NCBI GenBank assembly: GCA_026120185.1
Contig: JANUWF010001050.1
Coordinates: forward strand, 1-64,000
Source of the DNA: Voacanga thouarsii
Taxonomy: Eukaryota > Streptophyta > Magnoliopsida > Gentianales > Apocynaceae
Direction of reading: 5' to 3'
DNA length: 64,000 nt
Shown here: in pieces, positions 9,825-21,743 of the stretch
Layout: each line of letters opens with the position of its first letter
Numbering within the stretch: position 1 is the first letter of the stretch
Program-made: the position numbers and the translations under genes
The notes under the pieces: generated by a model
The model's input: the letters and a program-made list of their open reading frames with translations, nothing else
Told to the model about the DNA's origin: nothing
Databases searched by the model: none

Positions 9825-12800
9825 ATGGCTATTATTCCGCTTACTGGATACACAAGTGGCATTGAAGATATATGCCTAATTGATAGTGGTACACACACAC
9901 ACACCATATTGAAAGATATAAAATATTTCTCTTACCTGCAGATGGGAGAAACAAATGTTAATACTATAGGTGGTAGTGTAAAGTTAATTGAAGGCTCTGG
10001 AAGAGCTAATATTGTATTACCTGGAGGATCAAATGTTGTTATTCCTAAAGCGTTATTTTCTTCAAAATCTCGAAGAAATTTATTAAGTTTTAAAGATATT
10101 CGCCGAAATGGATATCACATTGAAACAATGGAAGAAAATGGTTTTGAGTATCTCTGTATTACTCAAATAATGTCAGGTAAGAAGTCTTTATTAGAAAAGC
10201 TACCATCTCTTTCATCTGGCCTATATAGCACAAAAATCCATGCAATTGAAGTGCATCATTCAGTAAATCAGAAGTTTACTGATTCTGCTACATTTATCAT
10301 TTGGCATGACCGTTTGGGTCATCCGAGAGCTATTATGATGCGAAGGATAATTGAAAATACGCATGGTCATCCCTTGAAAAGTCAAAAGATTTTGACATCT
10401 GATAAATTTTCATGTATTGCATGTTCTCAAGAGAAATTGGTTATTAAACCATCTCCAACAAAAGTGGAGTTTGAGTCTCCAGTATTTCTAGAAAGAATTC
10501 ATGATGACATATGTGGACCAATTAATCCACCATGTGGACAATTCAAATATTTTATGATTTTAATTGATGCATCGACCCGATGATTGTATGTCAGTTTATT
10601 ATCAACTCACAACTTGGCGTTTGCGAGATTACTTGCCCAAATAATTTGTTTAAGAGCGCAATTTTCAGATTATCCTATCAAAAAGATCCGTTTAGATAAT
10701 GTTGGAGAATATTCCTCCCAAGCCTTTGATACTTATTGCATGTCAATTGGTATTACTATTGAACATCCAGTAGCTCATGTTCATACTCAGAATGGTCTAA
10801 CTGAATCATTCATTAAACGGTTACAATTAATTGCTAGACTGTTATTAATGAGAACAAATCTCCCTACAACTGCTAAGGGACATGCTATTTTGTATGCTGC
10901 AGCACTTGTGTGCATAAGGCCAATAAGTTATCACAAATTTTCTCCCTTATAATTGGCTTTTGGTTCCGAGCTAAATATTGCTCATTTGAGAATTTGTGGG
11001 TGTGTTGTGTATGTACCGATAGCGCCAAATCAACGTACTAAAATGGGTCCTCAAAGAAGGTTGGGGATATATGTTAGATATGATTCTCCCTCTATAATTA
11101 GATACGTTGAACTATTGACAGGTGATGTATTCACAACAAGATTTGCTGATTGTCATTTTGATGAAACTTTATTTCCTAAATTAGGGGGAGAACATAAACC
11201 ACATAAAAAAGAGCTTAATTGGACAACATCATTGAATTATTTAGATCCGTGCACAAGCGCAAGTGAACTAGAAGTTCAAAAGATCATTCATTTGCAAAGA
11301 CTTGTAAATCAACTGCCAGATTCTTTTGCTGACTCTACAAGGGTAACTAGATCGCATATTCTAGTTATAGATGTTCCTATTCGGATAGAAGTCCCAGCAT
11401 GACAAAATACAATTCCAATAGCTACTGAATCAAAAACACGTCAAAAACGTGGACGACCCATTGGTTCAAAAGATAAAAATCCTCGAAAGAAAAGAGGATT
11501 AAATGATCAGAATGATCCAATTGAAGAATTAGGAAAAAGGGATCAAGTGGAAACTGATGAAAAGATCCAAATATCTGAAAATAGTGAACAGAATAGTAAG
11601 ATGTTCATTAATTATATAACTTCTGGCAGAAGTTGGAATCGAACGGAAATTACTGTTGATGATGTTTTTACATACAATATAGCACTTAAAGTGTTAAAAG
11701 AGAATGAGGACCTTGAACCAACATCAGTTGAAGAATGTCGTCATAGAAATGATTGGCCAAAATGGAAAGATGCGATTCAATCGGAGTTAAACTCACTTGC
11801 AAAGCGTGAGGTTTTTGGAACTGTAGTCCGAACACCAGAAGGTATAAAACCAATTGGTTATAAATGGGTATTTGTGCAAAAGCGAAATGAAAATAATGAA
11901 GTCGTAAGATATAAAGCACGACTTGTGGCACAAGGTTTTTGCAAAAATCGGGTCTTGATTATGATGAAACATATTCACTTGTGGTGGATATAATTACACT
12001 CCGATACCTTGTGAGTCTAGTAGTAGGTGAAAAGATTGACTGCGTCTAATGGATGTTGTGACTGCTTATTTATATGGGAACCTTGATAATGATATTTATA
12101 TGAAAATCCTAAAAGGATTTAGTATGCTTGACGCATATAATTCTAACTCTCATGGAAATTATTCCATTCAATTACAAAAGTCATTATATGGCTTAAAGCA
12201 GTCTAGACGCATGTGGTATAATCGTCTTAGTGAATATTTATTGAAATCAGGATATAAAAATGATCCACTATGTCCATGTATTTTTATTAAGAAATCTGGA
12301 TCTGGTTTTGTGATACTTGCGATATATGTTGATGATATTAACCTTATTGGAACTCCAAAAGAACTCCAAAAAGTAAGAAATAGCCTGAAGCAAGAATTTG
12401 AAATCAAGGATTTTGGCAGAACCAAGTTTTGTCTTGGTTTACAATTTGAGCATCTGGAAGATGGTATTTTTATTCATCAATCAACATATACAACAAAAGT
12501 TCTTAAAAGGTTTTACATGGACAAAGCACATCCATTAAGTTCTCCAATGGTCGTGAGGTCGTTAGATATAAATAAAGATCCTTTTCGACCTCGAGAAGAT
12601 AATGAAGAACTACTTGGTCCTGAAGTACCATATCTCAGTGCAATTGGCACATTGATGTACCTTGCTAATAATACTAGACCTGATATACCATTTTTTGTGA
12701 ATTTATTAGCAAGATTCAGTTCTTCCCCAATACGACGACATTAGAATGGGATTAAACATGTCCTAAGATATCTCCAAGGGACAATGGATCTTGGATTATT

Positions 12801-13333
12801 TTATTCAAATAGAACCAGTCCAATGTTGATTGGATATACTGATGCTGGTTATCTATCCGATCCACATAAAGCACGTTCTCAAACTGGTTATTTATTTACA
12901 TGTGGTGGTACTGCTATATCATGGTGCTCTACAAAACAATCTATAGCAGCTACTTCTTCTAATCATGCTAAAATTATAGCTATTCACGAGGCAAGCCGAG
13001 AATGTGTGTGGTTGAGATCAATGATCCATTATATCCGAGAAAATTGTGGATTACCTTCAAAAAAGGAAATTTTAATACCTCTTTATGAAGATAATGCAAC
13101 TTGTATAACTCAAATTAAGAGGTGGATATATTAAAGGAGATAGGACAAAATATATTTCACCAAAATTTTTCTTTACTCACGAACTTCAGAAGAGAGGAGA
13201 AATAGATGTGAAACAGATTCGATCATGTGATAATTTGGCAGATTTATTCACTAAGGCATTGCCGATTGCTTCATTTGAAAAATTAGTACATAAAATTAGA
13301 ATGCGTCAGTTAAAAAACATAAAGTCATCTTGA
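9825..13333 (+). pseudogene. copia pol (element 1): protease, integrase, RT, RNase H; broken
   Basis: The domains in order are: protease with a DSG active site near 9880; a pre-integrase HHCC zinc region (IWHDRLGHPR then CIACS) near 10300-10430; the integrase core with its QNGL..SF motif near 10790; RT with AIYVDDINLIG at about 12320-12350; and RNase H ending near 13333. Stops interrupt one frame at 10581, 10950 and 11400. A frameshift falls near 11940-12000, a stop at 12742, and a frameshift near 13118. The protein would have made the cDNA copy and integrated it. It is inactive as it stands. Confidence 0.9.
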
Positions 13334-13552
13334 AAATGTTATTAAGAGGGGGAGTATGTATACTGTACTCTTTTTCCCTAACTAAGATTTTTTTTCCTAC
13401 TGGGTTTTTTCTTAGTCAGGTTTTTAATGAGGCAGTATTCCCTCTAGAACGAAAAGTGTACTCTTTTCCTTCACTAGGTTTTTGTTCCACAGAATTTTTC
13501 CTATGAAGGTTTTTAACGAGACATTTTTCGAAATGGTTGAAAATGAACATCC

Positions 13553-13561
13553 AAGGGGGAG
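13553..13561 (+). promoter_or_regulatory. polypurine tract of copia element 1
   Basis: AAGGGGGAG directly precedes the 3' LTR start. It is the plus-strand primer site and matches the tract beside the LTR of the second element (30683-30692). Confidence 0.85.
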
Positions 13562-13833
13562 TGTTATGAAAATATTAAGTGGCTGTTCATTTTCTATTAA
13601 TGCGACTGTTCGTTATCTTGAATATAATGTGATTGTTCATTTTTGTAAGGTTATTAATGGATGAGATAAGATAGCATTTATGAAATTCATTTCTTAACCT
13701 TTCAGATTCTGTATCGAAACCTCTATAAATAGGGGTCATATGTAAACAAACGAACAATCAATGAAATCGTATCTTAGTGAGTCTTTCTTTTCTCTCCTCT
13801 TCTAGTATCTTTACTGATTCTATTTTTAATTAA
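13562..13833 (+). repeat. 3' LTR of copia element 1
   Basis: It begins TGTTATGAAAATATTAAGTG right after the polypurine tract and aligns with the 5' LTR at 8276-8577. Many substitutions separate the two. The right end is placed where the two copies stop aligning. Confidence 0.8.
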
Positions 13834-14780
13834 GTTCACAATACAAACCATAAAATAGAGATTTCACGAAATAAATATGAATAAGGAACATTAAGTTGAA
13901 GAAGTATGAAAGCAAAAGGAGAGGTGGGGTAAAGGAGTAGAGAAACTACTAAAGGAAATGTTGATGAGAATAAAAATATCAAAATATAATATTTATAAGA
14001 ATTTATTGATTCGATTCATTTTAGTTGAGTTTGAAATTTTTTTTAAAGAAAACTAATTTTATGATTAAAACTCGTCAAATTGAAATCAAATTAAACCAAA
14101 CCAAATATATTGGTTTGGTAAAAGCCTTTCTAGATTTTAAAACGAAGTAATGGTTATATGAATTTGTATGAACAAATATTTTAGTATGTTTTATATTCAT
14201 GGTTGTTGTGTTGTATTGTATTGATGTGTCGCATCTGTTTTGTTTTTTAACTTTTATGTTTTCTCTTTTAAGAAAAAAAAAGATTTTCTATATATATTTT
14301 TAAAATATATGTTTGGTTTTATTCTTGTTTTTTCAAAAAAAAAAAGAAAAAATTTTCACATGGTTTTTGGGTTCCTGAGAGCGTCTCGGACGTTCGGGGC
14401 CCGATTCCTACTTCCATGCCATTATAGAATTATACGTCCTGAAGTGTGGTGGTATTCACTCCATGTCCCTGGGATTTGAGTTTTTTTTTTAAAAAAAAAG
14501 CAAAAAATTATGACATAATTTGGCTACATACCCCCAGCCCTTCTTCCCCCTATTACTTTATATGATCATGGGGATACCTCTTCAGTCCCCCAATCGAGTC
14601 CTGTCATGTGTGAGGAGGCGGTTGTCTCTTCTTCTAATTCTATTGAAATACAGGACTAAATCATTATCTAACCTAAAAAAAAAAAAAAATTGGTGGGTCA
14701 CGAAGTGGAAGTGATCCGAGGCCCTTCAGGGAGTTGCCTCAGAGAAAAAAAAAATGGATAAAAGGCGACAAATGCTCTTA

Positions 14781-14811
<31 letters not shown>

Positions 14812-14887
14812 ATTATACCTCTTACATTTAAAATTTAATAATAATATATTTCTTAAATTCAAATATATCCTTCACATTTAGAATTCA
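13834..14887. other. AT-rich spacer with an (AT)n tract
   Basis: No gene is visible. A pure AT dinucleotide run spans about 14780-14807. Several A or T runs of 8-13 bases occur. The open frames at 14240-14479 and 14520-14714 begin or end in such runs and look accidental. Confidence 0.5.
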
Positions 14888-15548
14888 ATAATAGCACTAT
14901 TATTAAATTTAAATCCTTTTAAATATACTCTTCTATAAAAAATTTAACGAAATACTCTACATTTGACCGTTTAAAAAGATATGATTGTAATATACTTATT
15001 ATTATTAAAGATAAACTGGTAATCTCAGTTTTTGCCTTCTCCAAACAATAAACCTTTATTGTGAGAATGAAAAAAAATACTCTATTTTGTAAATCTTCCA
15101 AAAGCGATTTTGATCATAATAAATCTCTTTTATCAATGGTTTTTATTATAATCTTCAATAGTTATATATATTGATTATATATATTTTCATAAAAACTATA
15201 AAACCATTGAAGATTACCAAAATCCCTTCTATCAATGATTTTTATAATAATCTTCAATGGTTATTGTAATAAAACCATATAATCAAAATTCTTTCTATCA
15301 ATAGTTTTTATTATAATTTTTAATATTTTGAAGATTTATAGAAATAGACTAAATTTTTTTGATAATCAACAAGAAACGTTCATTGTTTGGAAAAGATAAA
15401 AGTTAAAATTACTAATCTGCCCTTAATAATAATGAGTCTATTACAATCACATCTTTTTAATGGTCAAATGTGGAACATCTCGTTAACTTAACTTCTTGAC
15501 AGAAAGGTATATTTGAAATAATTTTAAATTTAAGAAGTGTAATATTAC
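14888..15548. mobile_element. non-autonomous element with long inverted repeats
   Basis: The arm at about 14888-15102 is the imperfect reverse complement of about 15326-15548. For example, TTAAAAAGATATGATTGTAAT on the left matches ATTACAATCACATCTTTTTAA on the right. Each arm is about 215 bp. The centre holds three copies of a motif of the form TCTATCAATGGTTTTTATTA followed by TAATCTTCAATGG (15131, 15229, 15295). There is no coding capacity. Arms this long suggest a Mutator-like or foldback-type MITE. The exact ends and target duplication are not resolved. Confidence 0.6.
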
Positions 15549-16653
15549 AAAAAAACACTATGAAAGTCCTCGTTAATATGGATTAAAAGAACTAAGATCA
15601 ATCCTTTGCTCTGAAGTTGAATAGCCAACAATAACTTTGGCATAAATACAAAAAGATTGATATGTGTGTGTGTGCGTTCGTGCGTGCGTGCGTGTGTGTG
15701 ACATCTTTTCACTTTCTTAATTGGAAAAAAAAAAACCCCTTAGATAAGGAAACATTGAATGGTCTTATAATTTATTGAAATTAGCTTATCAGGCAATTAG
15801 CGCTTATGTTTTCGTTTCTTATTGTAGACTTTAAAAGGTTTTGACACTAATTTGAAGAAATAAAAATTATATTGCATAGGGATTGGATAGTTAAAAGTCT
15901 AACAATCAAACAATACAATATATTGATTTCTCAATACTAATTGATATATCAAATCTCATAATCCATATAGAAAGTAACTTCCTAATCCTGACACACATAA
16001 AACAATACTAAATTTCTAATTTAAATAAAATTAAGAAATTATAATAATATTATAAAACTGCTAAAGTATGAGTCAATAAAAATTAGGACTAGTAAATATC
16101 AAGTCTTAAACAACTTTCCTAATATATACCACCAGATGTAGGATTTCACGAATGTTATGCAATCATTGAATTATTATTATCTTTTGTTCACTTAACAAAA
16201 ATAAGGATCCCTTTTGGCTTAATTTCATGAACGTCATATTGTTCTGGTATTTTTGGCTAGTCATTTTATTTGTCTGGTTATGGAGTTCTAAGCTTTTTTT
16301 GTGGCTATGATTAGCTATCCACATTTGAAGGATTTGAGTTTGAGGAGAAGTGGAAGAGTTTACGTGAGCAGGAAGGTGAGTTCTTCCTGGAGAGGATAAT
16401 TACTTTGATGTCAGAACTTGTGCTGAGTTCTTCTTGGAATTGGATTTGATAAGTACAACTTCCCAATCTTAATATATATATATAGAATAATGGTAACATC
16501 CTAATCTAACATTAAGAAATATGACTCTCTTTAAGAAAAGCTAGGGTTAAACTCTTAAAGAGACTTTCTTCTTGTTCCGTCCGCTATTTGATAACCTAGT
16601 CCAGTACTACTCCACCCCTTGTTTTAAAAAAGCTTCTCCTTGCTTGACCTACC
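15549..16653. other. spacer upstream of the F-box pseudogene
   Basis: AT-rich DNA with a TG/CG microsatellite at 15661-15700. The last few hundred bases would have held the promoter of the F-box gene. I see no distinct TATA box that I would defend. Confidence 0.4.
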
Positions 16654-17982
16654 ATGGAAAATAAGAGAACTAAAAGGAACGCAGTGACTCCTATTCCAGA
16701 TGATCTAGTCATGGAGATTCTCAGTAGAGTACCGGCGGATTGTATCTTGAAACTCCAAAGGAAATTCCAAAGGGTTTGCAGAAGATGGAAGACTTTGATC
16801 TCAACCCAATATTTTGCAAAAATGCATCTAAAGACTGATCGATTTCCGATGATTATTGTTCATCAAAGACATTTACATGCGACGGAGAGACTGCTCCTGT
16901 TAGACATTGATTTGGAATCATCAACAACTACTTCCAAAGTTTTGACCAAGAATAAAGGTTTGTATGATCTTGTTATGTCCTACGATGGCTTAATTGTCAT
17001 GTAACACTACAGTCCAATCAGAAAGGAGATGAATTATGTCGTCTCCAATCCAACAATCAGAGATAAGGTAAGAATAACCACTACAATTCACTTTGGTAAC
17101 ATATGCGGGATGTTCTTTCACCCATTGATTAAAGAATACTGCACAATCTGGATTATATTTGAAGAGGGGCATGTACAATATAAGATGCTTAATTTGGGAC
17201 CTGAACCATGCAGCAGACACCTAAAATTACCCCCCTCCTTCCTAAAGAGGACCAGGCTTCTTGGTTCTGCTTCGGTCATCATAGACGATTCAACTCTGTA
17301 TTGGTTGGTAACTCATTGCTATGAAAACGTTGGATACTTTATAGCTGGCTATGATGAAATGATCATGGCATTGGAAATTAGAACGGAGGAGTTCACCGTG
17401 ATGCGTCATCCAGATGATTACCATTGCAATGGGAAGCACTCAAACACCTACTCACAAAACATTAGCATTCTTAATATGTATGGACGTCTCTCCTTTGTTG
17501 AAAGTATAATTGCACCAACAAACACAATCATCATCAACATTTGGAGCTTACAAGATTCTGCAACTAGCTTGTGGAAAAAGATCCACAATGTCAATATCAG
17601 CAAATATTGACGAAACCTTGAACTCCTCTATGTTGTTGATCAAACCTTGAGGCAAGGTCAGCTTCGAGCAATAGCATTTGCGAATGGAGAACTGTTGTTA
17701 CGACAGTGCAAGTTGCGACGACCTAACACATACAAATACAGATATAAGACAACACTCTATGCTTGCAATCTTGGGATTGGCACTATTCGGAAGTTTGGCA
17801 GGACTTATAGCAATCAGCTTTCTATGACACCTTTTCGTAAAAGCATTGTCTCTCTGGCGAATTACAAGCCTAAGATTTGGATGGATGCTACCACAAAAAA
17901 ATTCCTAACGGTCACAGAATTAACCGCCTCTTTTTTCGATTTTATCTTGATAAATGGAGATGCTACTAATAAAGTTTTATAA
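16654..17982 (+). pseudogene. F-box protein gene with two in-frame stops
   Basis: One reading frame of 442 codons runs from the ATG at 16654 to the TAA at 17980-17982 and is broken only by TAA at 17002-17004 (codon 117) and TGA at 17608-17610 (codon 319). There are no frameshifts. Residues about 12-55 form an F-box (IPDDLVMEILSRVP, then LQRKFQRVCRRWKTLI). The rest resembles the F-box-associated C-terminal domain used for substrate binding. Such proteins dock on SKP1-cullin ubiquitin ligases. The length is normal for the family and no intron is needed. Two stops in a preserved frame suggest recent loss. A truncated product of 116 residues would keep only the F-box. Confidence 0.8.
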
Positions 17983-18339
17983 CTTACTCTCAATGATGTT
18001 GCAAATGTCATATTCCCATTCGTCCTTTCATTTCTCTAGAGTTGGTGAGAAATCTTGTTCCTCCAAGCACTAATAGGAGCTGCAGAGAGGTAATAGTTAA
18101 AGGATTAGCTTATTTTGTCACGAGAGCCACTATGCTCACTTGAATAACAGAGGTTTGCTATGTAAGGCAGTCTTAGACGTGAGAATTGTCCAGGTTAAGC
18201 TGTTAAATTTGCAAATTCGGTTTATTTGTTTTCAGGAGTCAAAGTATTACGTCTTTGCTTATATATTTCCAACTTCAATTACGATTACATTTGGCAGTAT
18301 AAGCTACCATATATTTTTTTTGCAAATTCTGTCTTTTTG
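17983..18339. other. 3' flank of the F-box pseudogene
   Basis: No recognisable gene. The frame starting at 18140 is open into the repeat array but shows no domain. Confidence 0.4.
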
Positions 18340-19818
18340 CAGTTTCTCCAAACCCAGTTTTTCATACCAGCTTCAACCAATATTTGATGGTAAACCATCA
18401 TCGCAAAACATCAATGGGTGCCCAATTATGCTTATATTGACGCCCAATATACTTAGCACACCATCACATTTCGTAAAATTTAAAAAAACCTAAGTCAAAT
18501 GCACAACAAAATTCCTTTATGGTATTGTACACTTTAAAAAAAATACATTTACATATTCAATTCCCTTAATATTTTCATGAAATTGTGCATCATACGTGGG
18601 CTTCTAATGGTAATCCATCGTTGCAAAACACCGAATGGTTGCCCGATCATGCTCATATTGACGCCCAATATACTTAGCACACAATCAAATCCGGAAAATT
18701 TTTTAACAACGCAAGTCAAATGCAGTTTCTCCAAACCCAGTTTTTTATATCAGCTTCAACCAATATTTTATCCCATCATCCCTGAATTTATGTCAAAATC
18801 CCACTAATCTATGTCAAAAGGACATTGGACATATTCATGTCACAACCCCAGTGATCTATGTCAAAAGTAACTAAACAAAAAAGATTGCGCACTATGGATG
18901 ACTATGTTAAAGAAAACAGCAGAATGATAAAATAAATTTTGCTTATCTTATTGTAAAACAAAACTCCTTATCTATATTTGTAAACCAGCTGCAGAATGAT
19001 GTTAGCAGTACAATGAATATTTGCATAGCATAAATCAAACAAAATAACATAACCATACCTAAAAAAAAAAAAAATTGAAAAACTGCCAAAACAAACCTAA
19101 ATAGATATCTATCAAAAACCAAATTAACAGAAAAAGTACCATCTGCAACTCCATTCATAATAAGATTGGGCACACTTACATATTCAATTTTGTTAATGTC
19201 TTCATGAAATTGTGCATCATACGTGGGCTTTTGATGGTAAACCATCGTCGCAAAACACCGAATGGTTGCCCAATCATACTTATATTGATGCCCAATATAC
19301 TTAGCACACTATCAAATTCCGTAAAATTTAAAATAATCCAAGTCAAATGCACATCAAAATTCCTTTATGGTATTGTACACTTCAAAAAAAAAAATACATT
19401 AACATATTCAATTTCCTTAATATTTTCATGAAATTGCGCATCATACGTGGGTTTCTGATGGTAAACCATCGCCACAAAACACTGAATGGTTGCCCAATCA
19501 TGCTTATATAGACGTCCAATATACTTAGCATACAATCAAATCCGGAAACATTTTTTAAAATGCGAGTGAAATGTAGTTTTTCCAAACCTAGTTTTTGATA
19601 TCAGCTTCGACCAATATTTTATGACATTGTCCTTGAATTTATGTCAAAATCCCACTAACCTATGTCAAAAGAACATTGGACATATTTATGTCAAAATCCC
19701 ACTAATCCATGTCAAATGTAACTAAACAAAAAAGACTTTCAATAGTTTAAACTCCTACAATTAGAAGAATGTGTATGTGTTTTAAAATAAAAACCAGGGG
19801 TACAATAGCAATTTATGT
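18340..19818. repeat. complex repeat array, block 1
   Basis: The core module (about 95 bp) contains CATACGTGGGCTTTTGATGG, a GATGGTAAACCATC palindrome and CGCCCAATATACTTAGCAC. It occurs at 18386-18460 (short), 18583-18680, 19209-19308 and 19433-19532. Between cores lie two alternating spacers: a short one (about 125 bp, with TTCCTTTATGGTATTGTACA) and a long one (with CAGTTTCTCCAAACCCAGTT, AATCCCACTAATC and GATTGCGCACTATG). The block ends in GGGGTACAATAGCAATTT at about 19818. It is a direct duplicate of 25932-27345. Confidence 0.8.
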
Positions 19819-21100
19819 TCCATATTTCAACGAGCAGTGTATAAGAAAAGACCTTATTTTGTAGTTCTTATTCCCACAACAAAACTTACAATAACCAAGC
19901 TACTCATATATATGATACAACTAACCAAACTTACCCAAACTGACCCAAGCAAACAGATTTCCTTCATATCTTAATCTATCTAACCTGCTTCCGTCAAACA
20001 AAACAAATAAATAAATACATATTCATCTATAGAGCATTAAATGGAATAACAATTTACAGAACTGAAATAAAAAATCAAAACACAACTCCCCTTAAACAAC
20101 TATCTATCTCACTTTCAGTTTGGAGATTTGAGGCGTGATGCAAAATTATAGCATACATCATAGGACTCCTATATATAAGTTGCACAAATGCAGAAAGAAT
20201 AATACCTGTCCTTCGGATAAATCACGAAACTCATCAGAAGTGGGTAAATGCACAATTTATATGTTTTGAACATATCCTAAGATGTAAATGCAAAATAATA
20301 TTTATACAAGAACTAGATGTGTCAGAACAAATTGACAAGCAAAGTTATGGGCCTCATTTTTCAAGCAGTAAACCTATAGATGTTTCAGAATGCAACACAA
20401 CACAATAAGGAATAAAAGTCCAAAGGCACAAGCTGCGACAGCTTGGAGAGAATGAAAGCGGCAAACAAACAATTGAACCATGTGATCCTATGTAAGATTT
20501 GAAATGGAAGGATCGTTGATACAAGTCTTTGCAATAACCAGGATCGTTCATTCATTAACAATGTCAATGCTACGGGATATGATCATGTATGAAGAAAACA
20601 GAAATGATACAACAATCCCCAGCACATAAACAAGACGAAAAACAACAACATTTGAGGTATGATTTCCCATATACTATATCTACAAAGTCCACTACATACA
20701 TGACAAACTCTAGGTCAGTGGTGCTGCCAAAAATACTACCTTAGCCAAATTTAATTTAGACTCACTGACTTATTTCGTTGACTCTAACATTTTCATGATA
20801 GATCTGTCTTTTGTTTCAGTTTCTATAATGTGAGGTAGTATATCAGCAGACTCGGGCATGCACTTGGAAAAGAAGATACGTTTCAGTAACTTTTCAATGC
20901 AAACTTAGTGATTCACAAGATGGAAGATCTGCTACAGTTACCAAAACATTTTTCAGAATATTGAATATTTCTATTTCTGTTTTCTGCTTTGCTTGGAATT
21001 GTATAACTTATACACTCTTCACTAAATATTTACAAATCTTCCGGTTTAAGCATAATTTGTAATAAAAAATAAAAGAACATTCCACCAACAATCAAAAACC
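19819..21100. other. spacer inside the repeat region, no gene recognised
   Basis: About 1.3 kb of AT-rich DNA without the core module. The minus-strand frames at 20354-20567 show no domain. Confidence 0.4.
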
Positions 21101-21743
21101 AAAATTATAGAAGAAGCACCATATGCAAGTCCATTCATAAGAAGATTACAGAAATATACATATTAAATTCTGTTAATGTTTTCATGAGTGTTAAAAACAA
21201 TGACCGTCAAACGTTATTGAATTCCTTTATGGTTTCTTAGCCAAAAGAGAATGCTAAGATTTGTGAGCAAAAAGCTGAAAATACCAATCAAAGCCACCAT
21301 ATTGGGAAAAACCAAGAAACTGAATAAATCAAACAAAACAACATACCCATACCTCAAAAACAAATAAATTCTGCCAAAACAAAAGAAGATTGGACACATT
21401 TACATGTTCAATTCCCTTAATGTTTTCATGAAAATGTGCATCATACGTGGGCTTTTGATGGTAAACCATCGTCGTAAAACACCGAATGGTTGCCCAATCA
21501 TGTTTATATTGACGCCCAATATACTTAGCACAACATCACATTTCGTAAAATTTTTAAAAATCTAAACGAAATGCACAGCAAAATTTCTTTATGGTTTTGT
21601 ACACTTCAATAAAAAATACGTTTACATATTCAATTCTTTTAATGTTTTCATGAAATTGTGCACCATACGTGGGCTTTTGATGGTAAACCATCGTCGCAAA
21701 ATACCGAATGGTTGCCCAATCATGCTTATATTGACGCCCAATA
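21101..21743. repeat. complex repeat array, block 2 (interrupted by a solo LTR)
   Basis: Core modules lie at 21434-21532 and from 21656 on, joined by the short spacer. The second core is cut at CAATA (21739-21743) by the LTR that starts at 21744. It resumes with CAATATACTTAGCAC at 23275. Confidence 0.8.

Larger units (their letters stand above)
8276..13833 (+). mobile_element. Ty1/copia retrotransposon, near complete but decayed (element 1)
   Basis: The order is 5' LTR, leader, gag, AT-rich spacer, pol (protease, integrase, reverse transcriptase, RNase H), polypurine tract and 3' LTR. This domain order (integrase before RT) defines copia. gag and pol both carry stops and frameshifts, so the element cannot move by itself. 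The LTRs differ at many positions and by a small indel near their 3' ends, which points to an old insertion. No clear target duplication is seen, so the outer ends are approximate. Confidence 0.9.

Noticed and set aside
14240..14714. Two short + strand open frames
   Set aside because: They run through A and T homopolymers, have unnatural composition and show no conserved motif.
18577..19585. Several 60-100-codon frames on both strands that resemble each other
   Set aside because: The resemblance comes from the repeated core module; as separate genes they have no support. The possible exon origin is treated as a finding instead.
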